Positions 9,579 to 20,091 are shown, counted from the stretch's first letter. The stretch is DNA of 64,000 bases from Pantanalinema sp. GBBB05 (GCA_016743235.1 VRZD01000013.1:62001-126000), one strand, 5' to 3'. Program-made: numbers and translations. The notes: generated by a model from the sequence alone, not told the origin.

Positions 9579-10145
9579 TCATCCCACGAGGAGCGTGAGC
9601 CATTCTTCCAAGTAAATATCTTGATGGCGATCAAGTAAATCTGCATAGGCTGGATGGTTTTTACTGAGCGTGTCCACTGGAAAATGAATTTGTTGGTGAG
9701 CCAAGAGGAGGCTGAACTGCTCATTGCCAGTAATGAACACGTCTGACCAGGCTTCTCGCCATTGCATCAGTCCATAGTCCTGCTCGAAATCAAGCTCAAA
9801 ATCAACCAATGGATAATCACTGGACATACCTAGCCGTTGCCAGTGGTTTACTAGAAACTCTTGAGTTTGCTCCAGACTGTCGTTGACCTCTTCCATCCAT
9901 TGCTGAATCAGCCAGTTAACACGCTGTTGCATCAAGACGAAATAAACTTCTTCACTTAACCGTGTGACTGAGCGCGGGACTTTGGTCATGAATAGTGCTT
10001 GGTGGTTAGTTGGCGCCCACAGCTTGGAGTAGGTTGTATATTGACCGATCGCCTCATCTTGCTTGGCTTGCGCTTTTAACCGCTGATTTTGGCTGGGATA
10101 ATACTGCAAGTCATGCATCCGTAAAATGGGTCGATAACGTTCCAT
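9579..10145 (-). CDS. Conserved hypothetical protein, 188 aa
   Basis: The protein is soluble, with many Trp, Tyr, Gln and acidic residues and no signal peptide or membrane segment. Predicted secondary structure is mainly helical (VYFVLMQQRVNWLIQQWMEEVND, shortened here to its central part, residues about 66-90). Short distinctive segments are MERYRPILRMHDLQYYPS at the N-terminus and DLLDRHQDIYLEEW near the C-terminus. I recognise no domain or catalytic motif. It is a single gene, convergent with the 55-aa ORF and followed upstream by a 438-bp gap. Coding character is consistent through the frame, so I take it as real, but no function can be proposed. Confidence 0.7.
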   Translation of the reverse strand: MERYRPILRMHDLQYYPSQNQRLKAQAKQDEAIGQYTTYSKLWAPTNHQALFMTKVPRSVTRLSEEVYFVLMQQRVNWLIQQWMEEVNDSLEQTQEFLVNHWQRLGMSSDYPLVDFELDFEQDYGLMQWREAWSDVFITGNEQFSLLLAHQQIHFPVDTLSKNHPAYADLLDRHQDIYLEEWLTLLVG

Positions 10146-10583
10146 TCAAAAAATTCCTTGTTTTAGCCCTGCGAGGACTCGCACTTCAGATCAATCGCCA
10201 TGACAGGGAATGAAGGTTCGATCGTCAGCGCTGTTAGGCAACTGTTAAATCGGTTGACATCACCAATGAGCACCAGCTATTCGGATGCTTGGTCATGCTA
10301 CTGAGTATTGTTCCGAAACTAGGGGGCTATATAAGTCCTAAAGGATGGGTGCGATAGAGCAGCTTTGTACGAGGTTTCAGCCGAACACCTTGACCCACTC
10401 TGGCTAGGAGCGCGATCGCCTGTAAATAGAGTTACATCTTGGATACGGAGGAATTCGCAAATTGGTTGCATAAAAGCACAAATTTTTGCGGATGTCTTCC
10501 AACGTGAATGAACTGCGCCCACCAAGATCCTTATGATCCTGATGGGCGCAGATTCAGAAAATGATGTCACGGCAACACGCCGC
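10146..10583. other. Intergenic region, 438 bp
   Basis: This gap holds no convincing gene. An 83-codon minus-strand frame at 10319-10570 has no recognisable features and overlaps a hairpin, so I reject it. The only clear structure is the inverted repeat at 10513-10551, described separately. Confidence 0.5.
10513..10551 (-). terminator. Hairpin downstream of the cheA-like gene, possible terminator
   Basis: A 9-bp perfect stem (CTGCGCCCA / TGGGCGCAG) encloses a 21-base loop that contains a shorter GATC/GATC pairing. It begins 33 bp past the stop codon of the giant histidine kinase, where a terminator for the operon is expected. The minus-strand sequence after the stem is not T-rich, so it is not a canonical intrinsic terminator. 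It could also be an RNA-stabilising 3' hairpin. Confidence 0.4.
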
Positions 10584-13500
10584 TTAACTGCTGGTCAATA
10601 ACACTTCTCCTTTCAGCATCCGTTGAGCCGCATCTAGCAGAGCTTCTTCCAGGTAGGGTTTGGTAAAGTAACCACTGGCTCCCAAGGAGGCTGCCATCTG
10701 GCGGTGTCGATCGGCACCCCGAGAGGTCAGCATGGCGATCGGTAACTGCTTCAAGTTGGGATCTTTTTGAATCCGGGAGAGTAATTCTAAGCCATCCATT
10801 CTCGGCATTTCAATGTCGCAGAATACGATGTCGCAGGGTAACCCCGATCGGAGTTTTTCCCAGGCTTCCTGACCATCGCGAGCTTGTTCCACCCGATAGC
10901 CAACTTTGTTAAAGGTCATTGATAACAGTTCACGAACCGTGATGGAGTCATCCACAATCAGCACCATTGGTTCGCTCTTAGCCGCAGGGGCTTCTTGCAG
11001 CAGGTCGCCACCTGTTTGTTCGCCCCATAGGGAGGTATTCACATCCTTACGCAGGCGACCCATAGAAAGGTCAATCAGTTCTAAGACATCAGCGATCGGC
11101 ATAATGCGCCCATCCCCTAACACCGTTGCCCCAGCTACCCCAACGGGCTTAGGCACTGGACCTTCCAACTGCTTAATTACAATTTCCTGTTCACCCAAAA
11201 CTTGATCGACTTGTAATGCCAGGAAGTTCCCTGCGCTGCGTAACACGACGATCGAAACAATATCGTCTTCCTGGTTGCCACCATAGACATTCCCGCGACT
11301 GAGATGGCGATTATAGGACAGTAAGTCAGTTAACGGACGGACAGGCAGTAGGGTATCACGCCAAGGAATACAAGGTTGCCCTTCCGCATTTGTCTGAATC
11401 CGTTCCCGGGGGACATCCAGCATATCCTCTACCCCATCCATAGGGAAGGCAATCCGGGCGCGATCGCTGACACAACAGAGTGCTTTAGAAATACTCAGCG
11501 TGAGGGGCAGACGAATAGTAAATGTTGTGCCTTTGCCAGGATTTGAGTCGGTGTTAATGACGCCACGAATTTCACTTAAGCTCGTCCGCACCACATCCAT
11601 GCCAACGCCGCGTCCGGAGAAGTCATCCGCTTGATCCTTGGTACTAAAGCCGGGATGGAAGAGAATGTCATACACATCCAGACGCGATAAGCCTTTGGCT
11701 TCATTGGGAGTCAACAATCCTTTCTCGATCGCCTTCTTCTTGACTCGTTCCACATCAATGCCAGCACCATCATCAGACACCGAAATGATCGTTTGGTTAC
11801 CTTGGTGGAAGGTCCGAATCGTGATGCGTCCGGCCGGAGGCTTGCCAGCCGCCCGACGAACTTCTGGTGACTCGATGCCATGCGTAATCGCATTGTTAAC
11901 CAAATGCGTCATGGGATCGTAAAGCTGCTCCAGGATCATCTTATCGATCAAGGTTTCCCGACCTTCAATGTTCAGTTCAGCTTGCTTGCCCACCTTGATT
12001 GAAATATCACGCACAGCCCGAGGTAAGCGATCGGCGGTTTGGGCAAAGGGCACCATGCGGGAGCGGGTTAATCCTTCCTGCAACTGAGTTGTCACCTGCC
12101 GAAACATGCGAGTCACTTGTTCGGTCTCATCGACGATGAACTCAATGTCAGAGGATGACTCCCGAACTCGCACAATCAACTCAATCATTTCCTGGGAGAG
12201 CGAGTGGAAGCCGGTGAACCGATCCATTTCTAGCGGATCGTATTCCATACCCGTGGAGTTGTGAGCAGGCGCAGTTTCTCGAGTATGGCTGATAGCACCG
12301 ATGCGATAGCCCTGACGGCTAGCGAGAAGTGAACTTTCTAGCAGCGATCGTTCGTACAGGTCTTGCATCCGCTGCCCCACATCGCTTAACTGCTGAACTT
12401 GGTAGAGCAAGTTATCGAGCGATTGCCGTAATCGTTCCTGATCTCCTTCCAAACTATTCCGATTGACCACCAGTTCACCCACCAAATTGCTCAGGTTATC
12501 CAAATGCTTCACCGGAACCCGCATGGTCTGTTCAACAAACCCATGACCAGAACGAGTTTGGCGGCGAGGAGGTGGATTAATTCTCTGCCGACCTTTCACG
12601 GAGGGTGGACCTCCCATTTTCTCCTCAGCATCTTTCAGCAGATTATCTAGCTCATCAAATTCAGCATCGGCAACTGGAGCCGCACTTGTGAATTGAGAGA
12701 TGCTACTGGCAGTGGGTGCAACCATATCTTGACCCAGCAAGGCTTCCAGATCAGCAAATTCATCCACATTGGCTGTGGGGCTCGGTGCAGCAGTGGCGCC
12801 ATCCTCACCTAATAAATCATCAAGTTCAGCAAACTCATCCGTTGGGGCTGGGTCAGCATTCCCCAACAGTTGATCTAAATCAGCAAACTCATCTGTGGCG
12901 ATCGCGGCATCTTCATCCCCCAACAGTTGATCTAAATCAGCAAACTCATCTGTGGCGATCGCGGGGTCATCGTTTAGAAGCGCATCAAGATCAGTAAAAC
13001 TATCTGTGGTTGACGCCGTTGATTCTTCCTCTAATAGGTGATCTAAATCAGCAAAGCCATCCATGTCATCGTCGTCTGACATGGAGATAGCGTTATTTAG
13101 ATCGCCAGTTATCTCTTCACTTGGTTCATCACCCAGCAAATCATCTAGATCGGCAAAATTATCAGTCACATCAGCCGGAGCATCCGTTGTCCAAAGGTCA
13201 TCTGTTGACTCGGAACTCAATGGTTCACTGAGAAAATCATTCAGTTCAGAGAATGGGTCAAGCTCTTCCCCGACCATAGTTTGATCTAAGAAGTCATCCG
13301 GAGCACCCAACTCGTCGGTTGTGGGTTCCGCAACTTCCTCAGCAAATAGATCCGTTAAATCAGCAGATGTGTCGGTCAAGTCTGCGGTGAAGCCATCTGT
13401 TGATAGAGCGTCTAACTCCAAGTGGTCTGGCTCTGGAGTAGAGATATCACCGAGTAAGTCACCCAGGTTATCTAAATCGCTGCTATCCAGGCTGAGATCA

Positions 13501-16500
13501 CCCAGGTCTAGATCCAGCGCTGTGCCGTCTGCTTCAGAATCGGCAAATAGATCCGCAGGAAATGGTTCCGCTGTTTCAACGGTGATCGTGGGAATATTGC
13601 TTACCGCTGACGGATCCAGGTTTAAGTCTGCAAACCCCATGTCTTCAGTTAGCTCGATCGCAGGTTCAGCGGCGATCGCTTCCAGGTCAGGGGTTAGCTC
13701 CAGTTCTAAGTCATTGGATGTTTGTAGATCACCACCCAGGAGGTCATCACTAAAGTCAAAGGGTTCGGCAGCCGCTGCCGAAGGTTCGAACTCAGTGAAC
13801 TCTAGCAACTCATGATCGGCTGCTAATTCAGCTACAGATTCTTCAACAGCAAACAAATCAGAAGGCAGATCAGCCTCGACCGTATCTAGCTCAAACTCGG
13901 ATGTGGCAGTTTCATCTAGCGCAAGATCACCAAATAGATCATCCGTGATGGCTGAGTCAGAGGACTCTGACGTAAACAGGTCAGAAGAGAAGTCCGTATC
14001 CTCGGCATTCAGTTCCAACTCAGGCGGTGTGGTTTCATCCAGAGAAATATCACCAAATAGGGCATCTACTTCCGTATTAACCGCTGGTTCTAGGGTGAAG
14101 TCTGCTAGTCCATCTGCTAAATCGATCGGGGATTCAGCAGTTTCTGTTCCCAACCAAGCATCGGACGGTACTTCAGCCACCTCACCAAATAAATCATCAA
14201 GATCTTGGGTGGAAGCCGATTCTATTCCCAGATCTGCCTGGTCAAACTCGCCTAAATCCAAGCTGAATGGTTCTGCTGCTGGTTCATGATCTAAGCTGGT
14301 TTCACTGAATAAATCAGCGTCCAGTCCAGCACTATCAGTCACAGATTGTTCACCGAACAAATCATCGAAATCCTGTTCCGCGTCGTGCACAGACTCGGTC
14401 AAACCATCCGACTGATCCAGCCCCAAATTATCCAGCTCGATACTCAACTCGTCAGTTAACGCTGGGGGGGCGATCTCGCTACTTTCTAGATCTAGATCAC
14501 TGAGATCGAACGCATCTAAGTCAGGTGTAGCGGTGGATAGTTCTGGTGCTGCAGACGTAGTTGTTGTAAATGCATCTGGCTCAAAACTTAGTGACTGATC
14601 ATCCCCAGCTTCACCCAGTGCCCAAGGATCAGGAGCCACTTCTGTCGATAGCTGGTCTAACGGCTCGTCAAGGATTTCACTACTCAGATCTAAATCTTCG
14701 AACCCCAGTGACTGATCTAGTGGCTCGTCAAGGGTTTCACTACTCAGATCCAGATCTTCGAACCCCAGTGACTGATCTAGTGGCTCGTCAAGGGTTTCAC
14801 TACTCAGATCCAGATCTTCAAACCCAGATAAAGCGGTTTCTAGGTCCTCGGCGGATGTGTCTGCCATCGCCTCTGTCAACCATGAGTCTGCCTCACTCTC
14901 GATCGCGCTATCGGTCAGATCAATCAGATTGTTTGAAGCGTCTAGAGATGAATCATCCGTGGGACCAAATAGATCGCTCAGATCCGTATCCTCATCCAGA
15001 GCTAGCTCGGCTCCAGCCTCAGAACGGCTTTCAGCAAGCAAATCGTCTAAATCTTCAGTTTGCTCAAGCGATAGGTCGGCTAGCCCATCCCCAGCGGGGG
15101 GAGTTGTTGCCGAGCTATCTGTTGCTGCTTCAGAGAAGAACAAGTCATCGGCATTACTCCACGGATCGGGAACGGCTATATCGCTATCGCTAGTGAACTC
15201 ACCCAAATCTGGCAGCTGGGTATCCGTAGCCAAGTCCGCGATCGCTTCCGGCTCTGAACTCACCTCGGCAGGATTAAAGTCATCAAAGTTAAAATCTGAG
15301 AGGGCATCGCTTGGCGTGAGATCGCCTTCGTCTAGACCTTCAAAGAGGTCGCCCAGATCCCCGAGAGCACTTGCGTTAGAAGAGGTAAGCTCACCTTGGT
15401 CTAAACCGAGGTTGGGATCTAGACCGGTTAGCTCTGTGTCTACCTCTGACCCCATACTCTCGCTAAACAAATCATCGCCAAACTCGATCGCACTTTCACC
15501 ATCTGACCGCTCCAGTGCAGAGTCTTCGGGAGATTCTGCCAGATTAAATAAATCGGTTAAATCATCTTGCCCAGTAGTAGACACTACTGCTGATGCTGAA
15601 GTCAGCTCGATCAAATCTGCGGAACTATCTTCCTCCAGTAACTCGTCGTCAAACAGGTCATTCAGATCTTGATCCTGAGTTTGGGAGGAAGAAACCGTTG
15701 AGTCCGTGTCGTCAAATAATAGGTCGGAAAAGTCGCTGGAATCATCAACGGCTAACTCGGTAGCTGCAACGGCTAATAGTTCGGTGTTATCTCCCAGTAC
15801 CTCTTCTTCTTGCCAATTTAATCCCAGTTCCGAGTCTTCTCCCTCAAATAGGTCTGCCAGCGTATTCAGTTCTGCCATGCCGACTTCGGGACCATGTTGG
15901 CTATCGAGTTCAGCATCCAACGCTGCCAGACTAACAAAACTGCTGTCAAGCTCTGTACTCGCGATCGTGGGTTCCGCATCCAGTGGGGCAATCTCCTCGA
16001 TCGCATCAAAAGACAAGTCTAAAGCCGCTGGTGCTTCGACTAACCCTAGCTCGGTCTCGAAGTCTAAATCAGCACTAGTGGTAAATTCAGCTTGACTATC
16101 GGTAACTTCCAGCAAATCGGCGAAGTCGTCGTCGAAACCACTTAATTCTGCTGGGAGTTCTTCGATCGGCACAGGGGGAGCTAGGGTCTGTAGCTGGGCA
16201 CAGGGGACAATTTCACTAGCACACCCTGCCAGAACCAAATCCTGGGCTTGTTTAATATCCTTGATAATAATCGGCGCAAGAGTCCGATAGGCATTCTCTG
16301 GATTAGCGATCGCCCGTTCAGCCATTGCCACTAAATAGTTCCAGTCTGATAGACGGAACTGCTCACCAACCCGAATTAATCGCTGGCACAACTCCTGTAA
16401 CTGTCGCCGAGTGGCTGGATCAGTTTCAGACTGCTTGAACAGTTGCAGCATATCTCGCAGACAACTGGGCACTTCTGCTTGAAATACTTGTTGCAAAGCC

Positions 16501-17000
16501 TGATTGGATGCTGTAGTTACCAAGGGGCTAACGGTAGCGCCAATTCTTGCTTCCCCAGATTCATTGGCTACCGCCATGCCACCAGTTAATTTATTGAGAT
16601 GTTGCTCAAGACGGGCAAAAACGGGTTCAACTTCAGCGACCGTGGTATTCGCCGCATCTTCAGTCAGCCCAAAGGGACCTTGCAATTGCCCCAGCAAATC
16701 TTCTAAGGCATCCGAAGTCCGCAGAAATAGGCTTTTGAGTTCTTCGTCAACTTTGATTGGAGTATCCTTCAGAATTTTGAAGAAGTCTTCCAGACGGTGG
16801 GCGACCCGTTGGATAGCATTCAGCCCCAACATAGCAGCGCCTCCTTTTACCGAGTGAGCTGCCCGGAACACCTCATTCACCATTTCCGGGTCTGCAAGGG
16901 TTTCTTGCAGGTTCAGCAACCCCTGCTCGATCGTATTGAGGTGGTCTTTCGCCTCCTCAATGAAGTAGCCCATGATTCGCTGCTGGTGTTCAGACTGCAT
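10584..17000 (-). CDS. Giant CheA-type hybrid histidine kinase of the type IV pilus chemotaxis system (PilL/HmpE-like)
   Basis: This 2138-residue kinase is the signalling hub of a pilus chemotaxis pathway. An N-terminal HPt domain carries phospho-accepting His49 in AAHSVKGGAAMLG. Residues about 290-1470 are an acidic, low-complexity region of repeated (F/A)DLDDLLG-, SDLF- and LDLS-like units. Then come the CheA dimerisation region (from about 1490, HLDNLSNLVGELVVNR), an HATPase (HLVNNAITHGIE near 1700, DDGAGID, GRGVGMDVV), a CheW-like domain (about 1840-1980) and a receiver domain (about 2010-2127) with phospho-Asp2062 (FCDIEMPRMDG). Related ChpA/PilL/PixL kinases share the order HPt-CheA-CheW-REC, but the acidic part here is very long. 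It is last in a five-gene set, 286 bp after the receptor gene. Confidence 0.95.
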   Translation of the reverse strand: MQSEHQQRIMGYFIEEAKDHLNTIEQGLLNLQETLADPEMVNEVFRAAHSVKGGAAMLGLNAIQRVAHRLEDFFKILKDTPIKVDEELKSLFLRTSDALEDLLGQLQGPFGLTEDAANTTVAEVEPVFARLEQHLNKLTGGMAVANESGEARIGATVSPLVTTASNQALQQVFQAEVPSCLRDMLQLFKQSETDPATRRQLQELCQRLIRVGEQFRLSDWNYLVAMAERAIANPENAYRTLAPIIIKDIKQAQDLVLAGCASEIVPCAQLQTLAPPVPIEELPAELSGFDDDFADLLEVTDSQAEFTTSADLDFETELGLVEAPAALDLSFDAIEEIAPLDAEPTIASTELDSSFVSLAALDAELDSQHGPEVGMAELNTLADLFEGEDSELGLNWQEEEVLGDNTELLAVAATELAVDDSSDFSDLLFDDTDSTVSSSQTQDQDLNDLFDDELLEEDSSADLIELTSASAVVSTTGQDDLTDLFNLAESPEDSALERSDGESAIEFGDDLFSESMGSEVDTELTGLDPNLGLDQGELTSSNASALGDLGDLFEGLDEGDLTPSDALSDFNFDDFNPAEVSSEPEAIADLATDTQLPDLGEFTSDSDIAVPDPWSNADDLFFSEAATDSSATTPPAGDGLADLSLEQTEDLDDLLAESRSEAGAELALDEDTDLSDLFGPTDDSSLDASNNLIDLTDSAIESEADSWLTEAMADTSAEDLETALSGFEDLDLSSETLDEPLDQSLGFEDLDLSSETLDEPLDQSLGFEDLDLSSEILDEPLDQLSTEVAPDPWALGEAGDDQSLSFEPDAFTTTTSAAPELSTATPDLDAFDLSDLDLESSEIAPPALTDELSIELDNLGLDQSDGLTESVHDAEQDFDDLFGEQSVTDSAGLDADLFSETSLDHEPAAEPFSLDLGEFDQADLGIESASTQDLDDLFGEVAEVPSDAWLGTETAESPIDLADGLADFTLEPAVNTEVDALFGDISLDETTPPELELNAEDTDFSSDLFTSESSDSAITDDLFGDLALDETATSEFELDTVEADLPSDLFAVEESVAELAADHELLEFTEFEPSAAAAEPFDFSDDLLGGDLQTSNDLELELTPDLEAIAAEPAIELTEDMGFADLNLDPSAVSNIPTITVETAEPFPADLFADSEADGTALDLDLGDLSLDSSDLDNLGDLLGDISTPEPDHLELDALSTDGFTADLTDTSADLTDLFAEEVAEPTTDELGAPDDFLDQTMVGEELDPFSELNDFLSEPLSSESTDDLWTTDAPADVTDNFADLDDLLGDEPSEEITGDLNNAISMSDDDDMDGFADLDHLLEEESTASTTDSFTDLDALLNDDPAIATDEFADLDQLLGDEDAAIATDEFADLDQLLGNADPAPTDEFAELDDLLGEDGATAAPSPTANVDEFADLEALLGQDMVAPTASSISQFTSAAPVADAEFDELDNLLKDAEEKMGGPPSVKGRQRINPPPRRQTRSGHGFVEQTMRVPVKHLDNLSNLVGELVVNRNSLEGDQERLRQSLDNLLYQVQQLSDVGQRMQDLYERSLLESSLLASRQGYRIGAISHTRETAPAHNSTGMEYDPLEMDRFTGFHSLSQEMIELIVRVRESSSDIEFIVDETEQVTRMFRQVTTQLQEGLTRSRMVPFAQTADRLPRAVRDISIKVGKQAELNIEGRETLIDKMILEQLYDPMTHLVNNAITHGIESPEVRRAAGKPPAGRITIRTFHQGNQTIISVSDDGAGIDVERVKKKAIEKGLLTPNEAKGLSRLDVYDILFHPGFSTKDQADDFSGRGVGMDVVRTSLSEIRGVINTDSNPGKGTTFTIRLPLTLSISKALCCVSDRARIAFPMDGVEDMLDVPRERIQTNAEGQPCIPWRDTLLPVRPLTDLLSYNRHLSRGNVYGGNQEDDIVSIVVLRSAGNFLALQVDQVLGEQEIVIKQLEGPVPKPVGVAGATVLGDGRIMPIADVLELIDLSMGRLRKDVNTSLWGEQTGGDLLQEAPAAKSEPMVLIVDDSITVRELLSMTFNKVGYRVEQARDGQEAWEKLRSGLPCDIVFCDIEMPRMDGLELLSRIQKDPNLKQLPIAMLTSRGADRHRQMAASLGASGYFTKPYLEEALLDAAQRMLKGEVLLTSS
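12861..12964. repeat. 57-bp-period direct repeat inside the cheA-like gene
   Basis: A 47-bp block starting at 12861 recurs identically from 12918, an offset of 57 bp (19 codons). It encodes two successive copies of the ATDEFADLDQLLG unit of the acidic region. The period is a multiple of three, so the frame is kept. Further, more diverged copies of the FADLDxLLG unit continue on both sides. Confidence 0.85.
14641..14820. repeat. 60-bp tandem repeat, three copies, inside the cheA-like gene
   Basis: Bases 14701-14760 and 14761-14820 are identical except for the last base. The preceding 14641-14700 is a third, more diverged copy. Each unit encodes 20 residues of the form GFEDLDLSSETLDEPLDQSL. 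The near-perfect identity of two copies at DNA level, including third codon positions, points to a recent in-frame duplication rather than protein-level selection alone. Confidence 0.92.
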
Positions 17001-17286
17001 GGCAGTATTCCATCCCTCTGGAAAGTATTGGTTCTACCGAAGCTGTTGGATATAGGCAACCCGTCAGTGTAAATCGTGGGAGCTATCCAGGCACAGATCT
17101 TTTCGGATGCTGGACAGAGCCTCGCTTTCTGCCCAGATTGCATTCCAGTAGCAGAGAAATATCGCACAGACCGCACGATCGCATTTATGCACTGGATTGC
17201 TTTAATGTACCCGATTCATCAGAAATTGACATCAAGTAGCATTTACCCCTTGCCGAATGACCAGATAGACCTCAACACTGGAGAGC

Positions 17287-20088
17287 TTATTGTCGCTCCA
17301 CAGTCTCTACCCGGAACCGTTCCACTGACGTTAACAGGTCACGAGCAACGCCCACCAGGTTTTGCAGAGACGCTGACACCCGTTGGGCTTCCTGAGAAGT
17401 TTCTTGGGCCGTTAACTCAACCGATTGCATCACCTGTGCTACCGCTCGAGATGTTTCCGTTTGCTCAACAGTATCGGCAGTAATCGATCGCACTAATACA
17501 TCAATCCGATTCGACACTTGGATAATGTCTTCCAGCGATCGCTTCGCCTGTTCAGCCAAGCGGGTTCCTTCAATCACCTGCTGGGTCCCTTCTTCCATCG
17601 CCGTCATTACCGAACCCGTTTCACTTTGAATCTGAAGGACGATCTGTTCAATTTCCTTCGAGTTCTTCGCGGCCCGGTCTGCCAGCTGTCGCACCTCATC
17701 CGCCACAATCGCGAAGCCCCGACCGGCCTCACCGGCCCGAGCTGCTTCAATACTAGCGTTTAAGGCCAACAAGTTGGTTCGAGAGGCGATTTGGGAAATC
17801 AAAGCCACAATCTTAGAAATCTCTTGAGAAGATTCGGCCAGTCGCTTCACCTTGCGGGTGGTTTCTGCCACCGTTTCTCGAATCTGCAAGATCCCAGCCA
17901 CCGTCCGTTCTACCGCCTCACCACCCCGTAGAGCAGTTTCAGACGCCGATCGGGCTACTTCCTCCGCTTCACGGGCGCTTTCGGCCACCCGTTGAATCGA
18001 CTCTGTCATCACCTGCACAGAATTCAGGGTGACCGCGAGTTCCTCTGCCTGCCGCAACGCATCGGAAGACAGACCGCGAGCAAACATTTCGTTGTCCGTT
18101 GCTCCCTTCGTGACCTGGCGAGCGGCAATCTTCACCTGTTGCACAATTTCTCGCAGGTTTTGAATCGTCAGGTTAAACGAGTCAGCGACTGCACCGAGTA
18201 CGTCGGCAGTCACTTCTGCCTGTACGGTCAAGTCACCTCGTGCCGCGCCTTCCACATCGTCGAGTAACCGAATCACTTGACGCTGGAGATCTTCCTTGGC
18301 TTGCTCTTGTTCTTCGGCTTTCCGTTGGGCTTCGCTGGTTGTGGTCAGAATCACTCGCGCCATCTGGTTGAAGCTGGTCGCCAGTTGACCAAATTCATCC
18401 TCAGAGTACACGGTTGCCCGAGCATTCAGGTTGCCCTGGCAGACCGAATTGAACTGCGATTGCAGATCATCGGTCGATCGCTTCATCTGCTTAGCAGTAA
18501 TCTGACCCAGGGCAAAGGTGGCACCACCACTCGCCACCCCCGCTGTTAACGCCATCAGCCAGCCGGTTGTCTTAAGTTTATCAATCACCCCTTGACTAGC
18601 CGTATCATTCTCTTGAGCGGTCCCCTGAGCAGTCAAAAAGCTGACCATAGCCACTAAAATGGCTGAAGTGATCCCAGTAACACCAGCCAGAATCACCTGT
18701 TTGAAGGCTAAAGGCGAATTTTCTAGAAAGGCTAACCACCCTTGCTCAACAGAAGGGGTAGGCTCGGCTGTATGAGCTTCTAACTGGGTAAAGGCTGGGA
18801 CCTGATCAGAAGTGCCAGAAAGGGTGAACACTTCTTCATCGCGGATGATCGAGCGATCGCTCATCGATGCAGACCCATTAAAGTCCATTGGGTCAGAAGC
18901 TAAAACCGCACTATTGGAACCGATGGAACCGAAGTCAGTTCCCATCGCCGGGCTAGTAAAACCAGCCGAATTCTCGGAGAGGTCAAAATCTGACAGGTTT
19001 CCCAGATCATCAAACTCGTCAAATTCATCTAGGAAATCTACACCCTGACTTGCCCCACCCGAATCTGCATCGGAGAGCGGACTGCCATAGTCACCATAAC
19101 TCGAGCCGCTTCTCCCATAGAGCGAGTCAACAGGTTCGGAACTAGGAGGATTAACAAAGGTTTGGTCCTCGTCGTACAGATTTGTGCCCCCCATAAACAG
19201 GGTTTCTTCTTCAGTCGGGGAATGCGCACTGCTACGGGACGAACCGAAGGAACTATTAGAGCGTCCACCTGATGGGGCTTCAGTCCCTAAATTCTGGTGT
19301 AGCCCCTCCTCAGGTAGATCTAGGGGAGCAAAGGCATCGTCAAACTCATCCAGAGGTGTAGCAAAGGCAGCCTCGGGACTGCCAAAGTTCGACGATGTGC
19401 CAAAATCAGGAGTAGAAAAATCAGGGCTATCTGGGAAAGGAGGATACTCACTATCTGTGCCCGGAAAGGCGGCAGCAGCGTCATCGGCAAAGGGATCGGA
19501 GAAGGGACTCGCCACTTCACTACCAAAAGAGTTGGCGTAATCGCTATCCTCTGCAAAGGGATTATCAAATGTCGTGGGACTGGCGAAGGAGCCTTCGGCA
19601 TCTAACCCATATCTACCGTTATCACTGCTATCTAGGTTGCCAGCGTCGAAGCGATCGCTGCCTGGAGTGAAATCATCTTCCGACTGCCATACTGTAGCAG
19701 CCGAAAAGTCGGCTAAATTTTGCTGATTGAAATCGTCAAACTGGTCATCAAAGGTATCAAAGTCAGCGATCGCTTCATTCCCCTCACTGCCATTACCGCC
19801 ATGCTCTTCCCCTCCAAGACTTTCGATATACTCTAGTCCTTGGTTAGCATATCCAGTAAACTCGGGGTCAGCGGTCAACCCCATCACCGTTTGATATTGT
19901 TCCCTCGCGATATCAAATTGCTGTAAGCCATAGCAATAAATGTGCCCTCGCAGGAGGCAGGCACTGGGGTCACTGGGAAAATCCCGCACTAAGCGATCGA
20001 TGATTTTGGCAGCATCTTCATAGTTACCCTGCAAGTAAGCTTTTTGAGCCTGTTGATATTCTTGTGCGTACTCAGTACTGGATGCCAT
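17287..20088 (-). CDS. Methyl-accepting chemotaxis protein of the pilus system (PilJ/HmpD-like)
   Basis: This receptor has 933 residues. The N-terminus (1-90) is TPR-like ([18 protein letters not shown]). Residues about 95-455 are an acidic, Phe/Asp/Ser-rich linker. Two membrane helices follow (about 458-483 and 508-530) with only about 25 residues between them, so there is no periplasmic sensor domain. HAMP-like segments (about 530-660) lead into the MCP signalling domain, whose hairpin tip is recognisable around residue 770 ([31 protein letters not shown]). There is no bilin-binding GAF domain as in PixJ, so light sensing, if any, must enter through another protein. The layout matches cyanobacterial PilJ/HmpD. 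The gene sits 151 bp after cheW. Confidence 0.93.
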   Translation of the reverse strand: MASSTEYAQEYQQAQKAYLQGNYEDAAKIIDRLVRDFPSDPSACLLRGHIYCYGLQQFDIAREQYQTVMGLTADPEFTGYANQGLEYIESLGGEEHGGNGSEGNEAIADFDTFDDQFDDFNQQNLADFSAATVWQSEDDFTPGSDRFDAGNLDSSDNGRYGLDAEGSFASPTTFDNPFAEDSDYANSFGSEVASPFSDPFADDAAAAFPGTDSEYPPFPDSPDFSTPDFGTSSNFGSPEAAFATPLDEFDDAFAPLDLPEEGLHQNLGTEAPSGGRSNSSFGSSRSSAHSPTEEETLFMGGTNLYDEDQTFVNPPSSEPVDSLYGRSGSSYGDYGSPLSDADSGGASQGVDFLDEFDEFDDLGNLSDFDLSENSAGFTSPAMGTDFGSIGSNSAVLASDPMDFNGSASMSDRSIIRDEEVFTLSGTSDQVPAFTQLEAHTAEPTPSVEQGWLAFLENSPLAFKQVILAGVTGITSAILVAMVSFLTAQGTAQENDTASQGVIDKLKTTGWLMALTAGVASGGATFALGQITAKQMKRSTDDLQSQFNSVCQGNLNARATVYSEDEFGQLATSFNQMARVILTTTSEAQRKAEEQEQAKEDLQRQVIRLLDDVEGAARGDLTVQAEVTADVLGAVADSFNLTIQNLREIVQQVKIAARQVTKGATDNEMFARGLSSDALRQAEELAVTLNSVQVMTESIQRVAESAREAEEVARSASETALRGGEAVERTVAGILQIRETVAETTRKVKRLAESSQEISKIVALISQIASRTNLLALNASIEAARAGEAGRGFAIVADEVRQLADRAAKNSKEIEQIVLQIQSETGSVMTAMEEGTQQVIEGTRLAEQAKRSLEDIIQVSNRIDVLVRSITADTVEQTETSRAVAQVMQSVELTAQETSQEAQRVSASLQNLVGVARDLLTSVERFRVETVERQ

Positions 20089-20091
20089 GGA

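Noticed and set aside
10319..10570. 83-codon minus-strand frame after the CheA gene
   Set aside because: No recognisable features; it covers the hairpin at 10513-10551.
14641..14820. Tandem repeats considered as a CRISPR array
   Set aside because: Units are contiguous with no unique spacers, are in frame in a coding region and encode protein repeats.
12716..16857. Several long plus-strand frames (Ser- or Gln/His-rich) opposite the giant CheA
   Set aside because: They are shadows of the Asp/Leu/Glu-rich repeats on the minus strand. Their composition mirrors the repeats and there are no ribosome-binding sites or domains.
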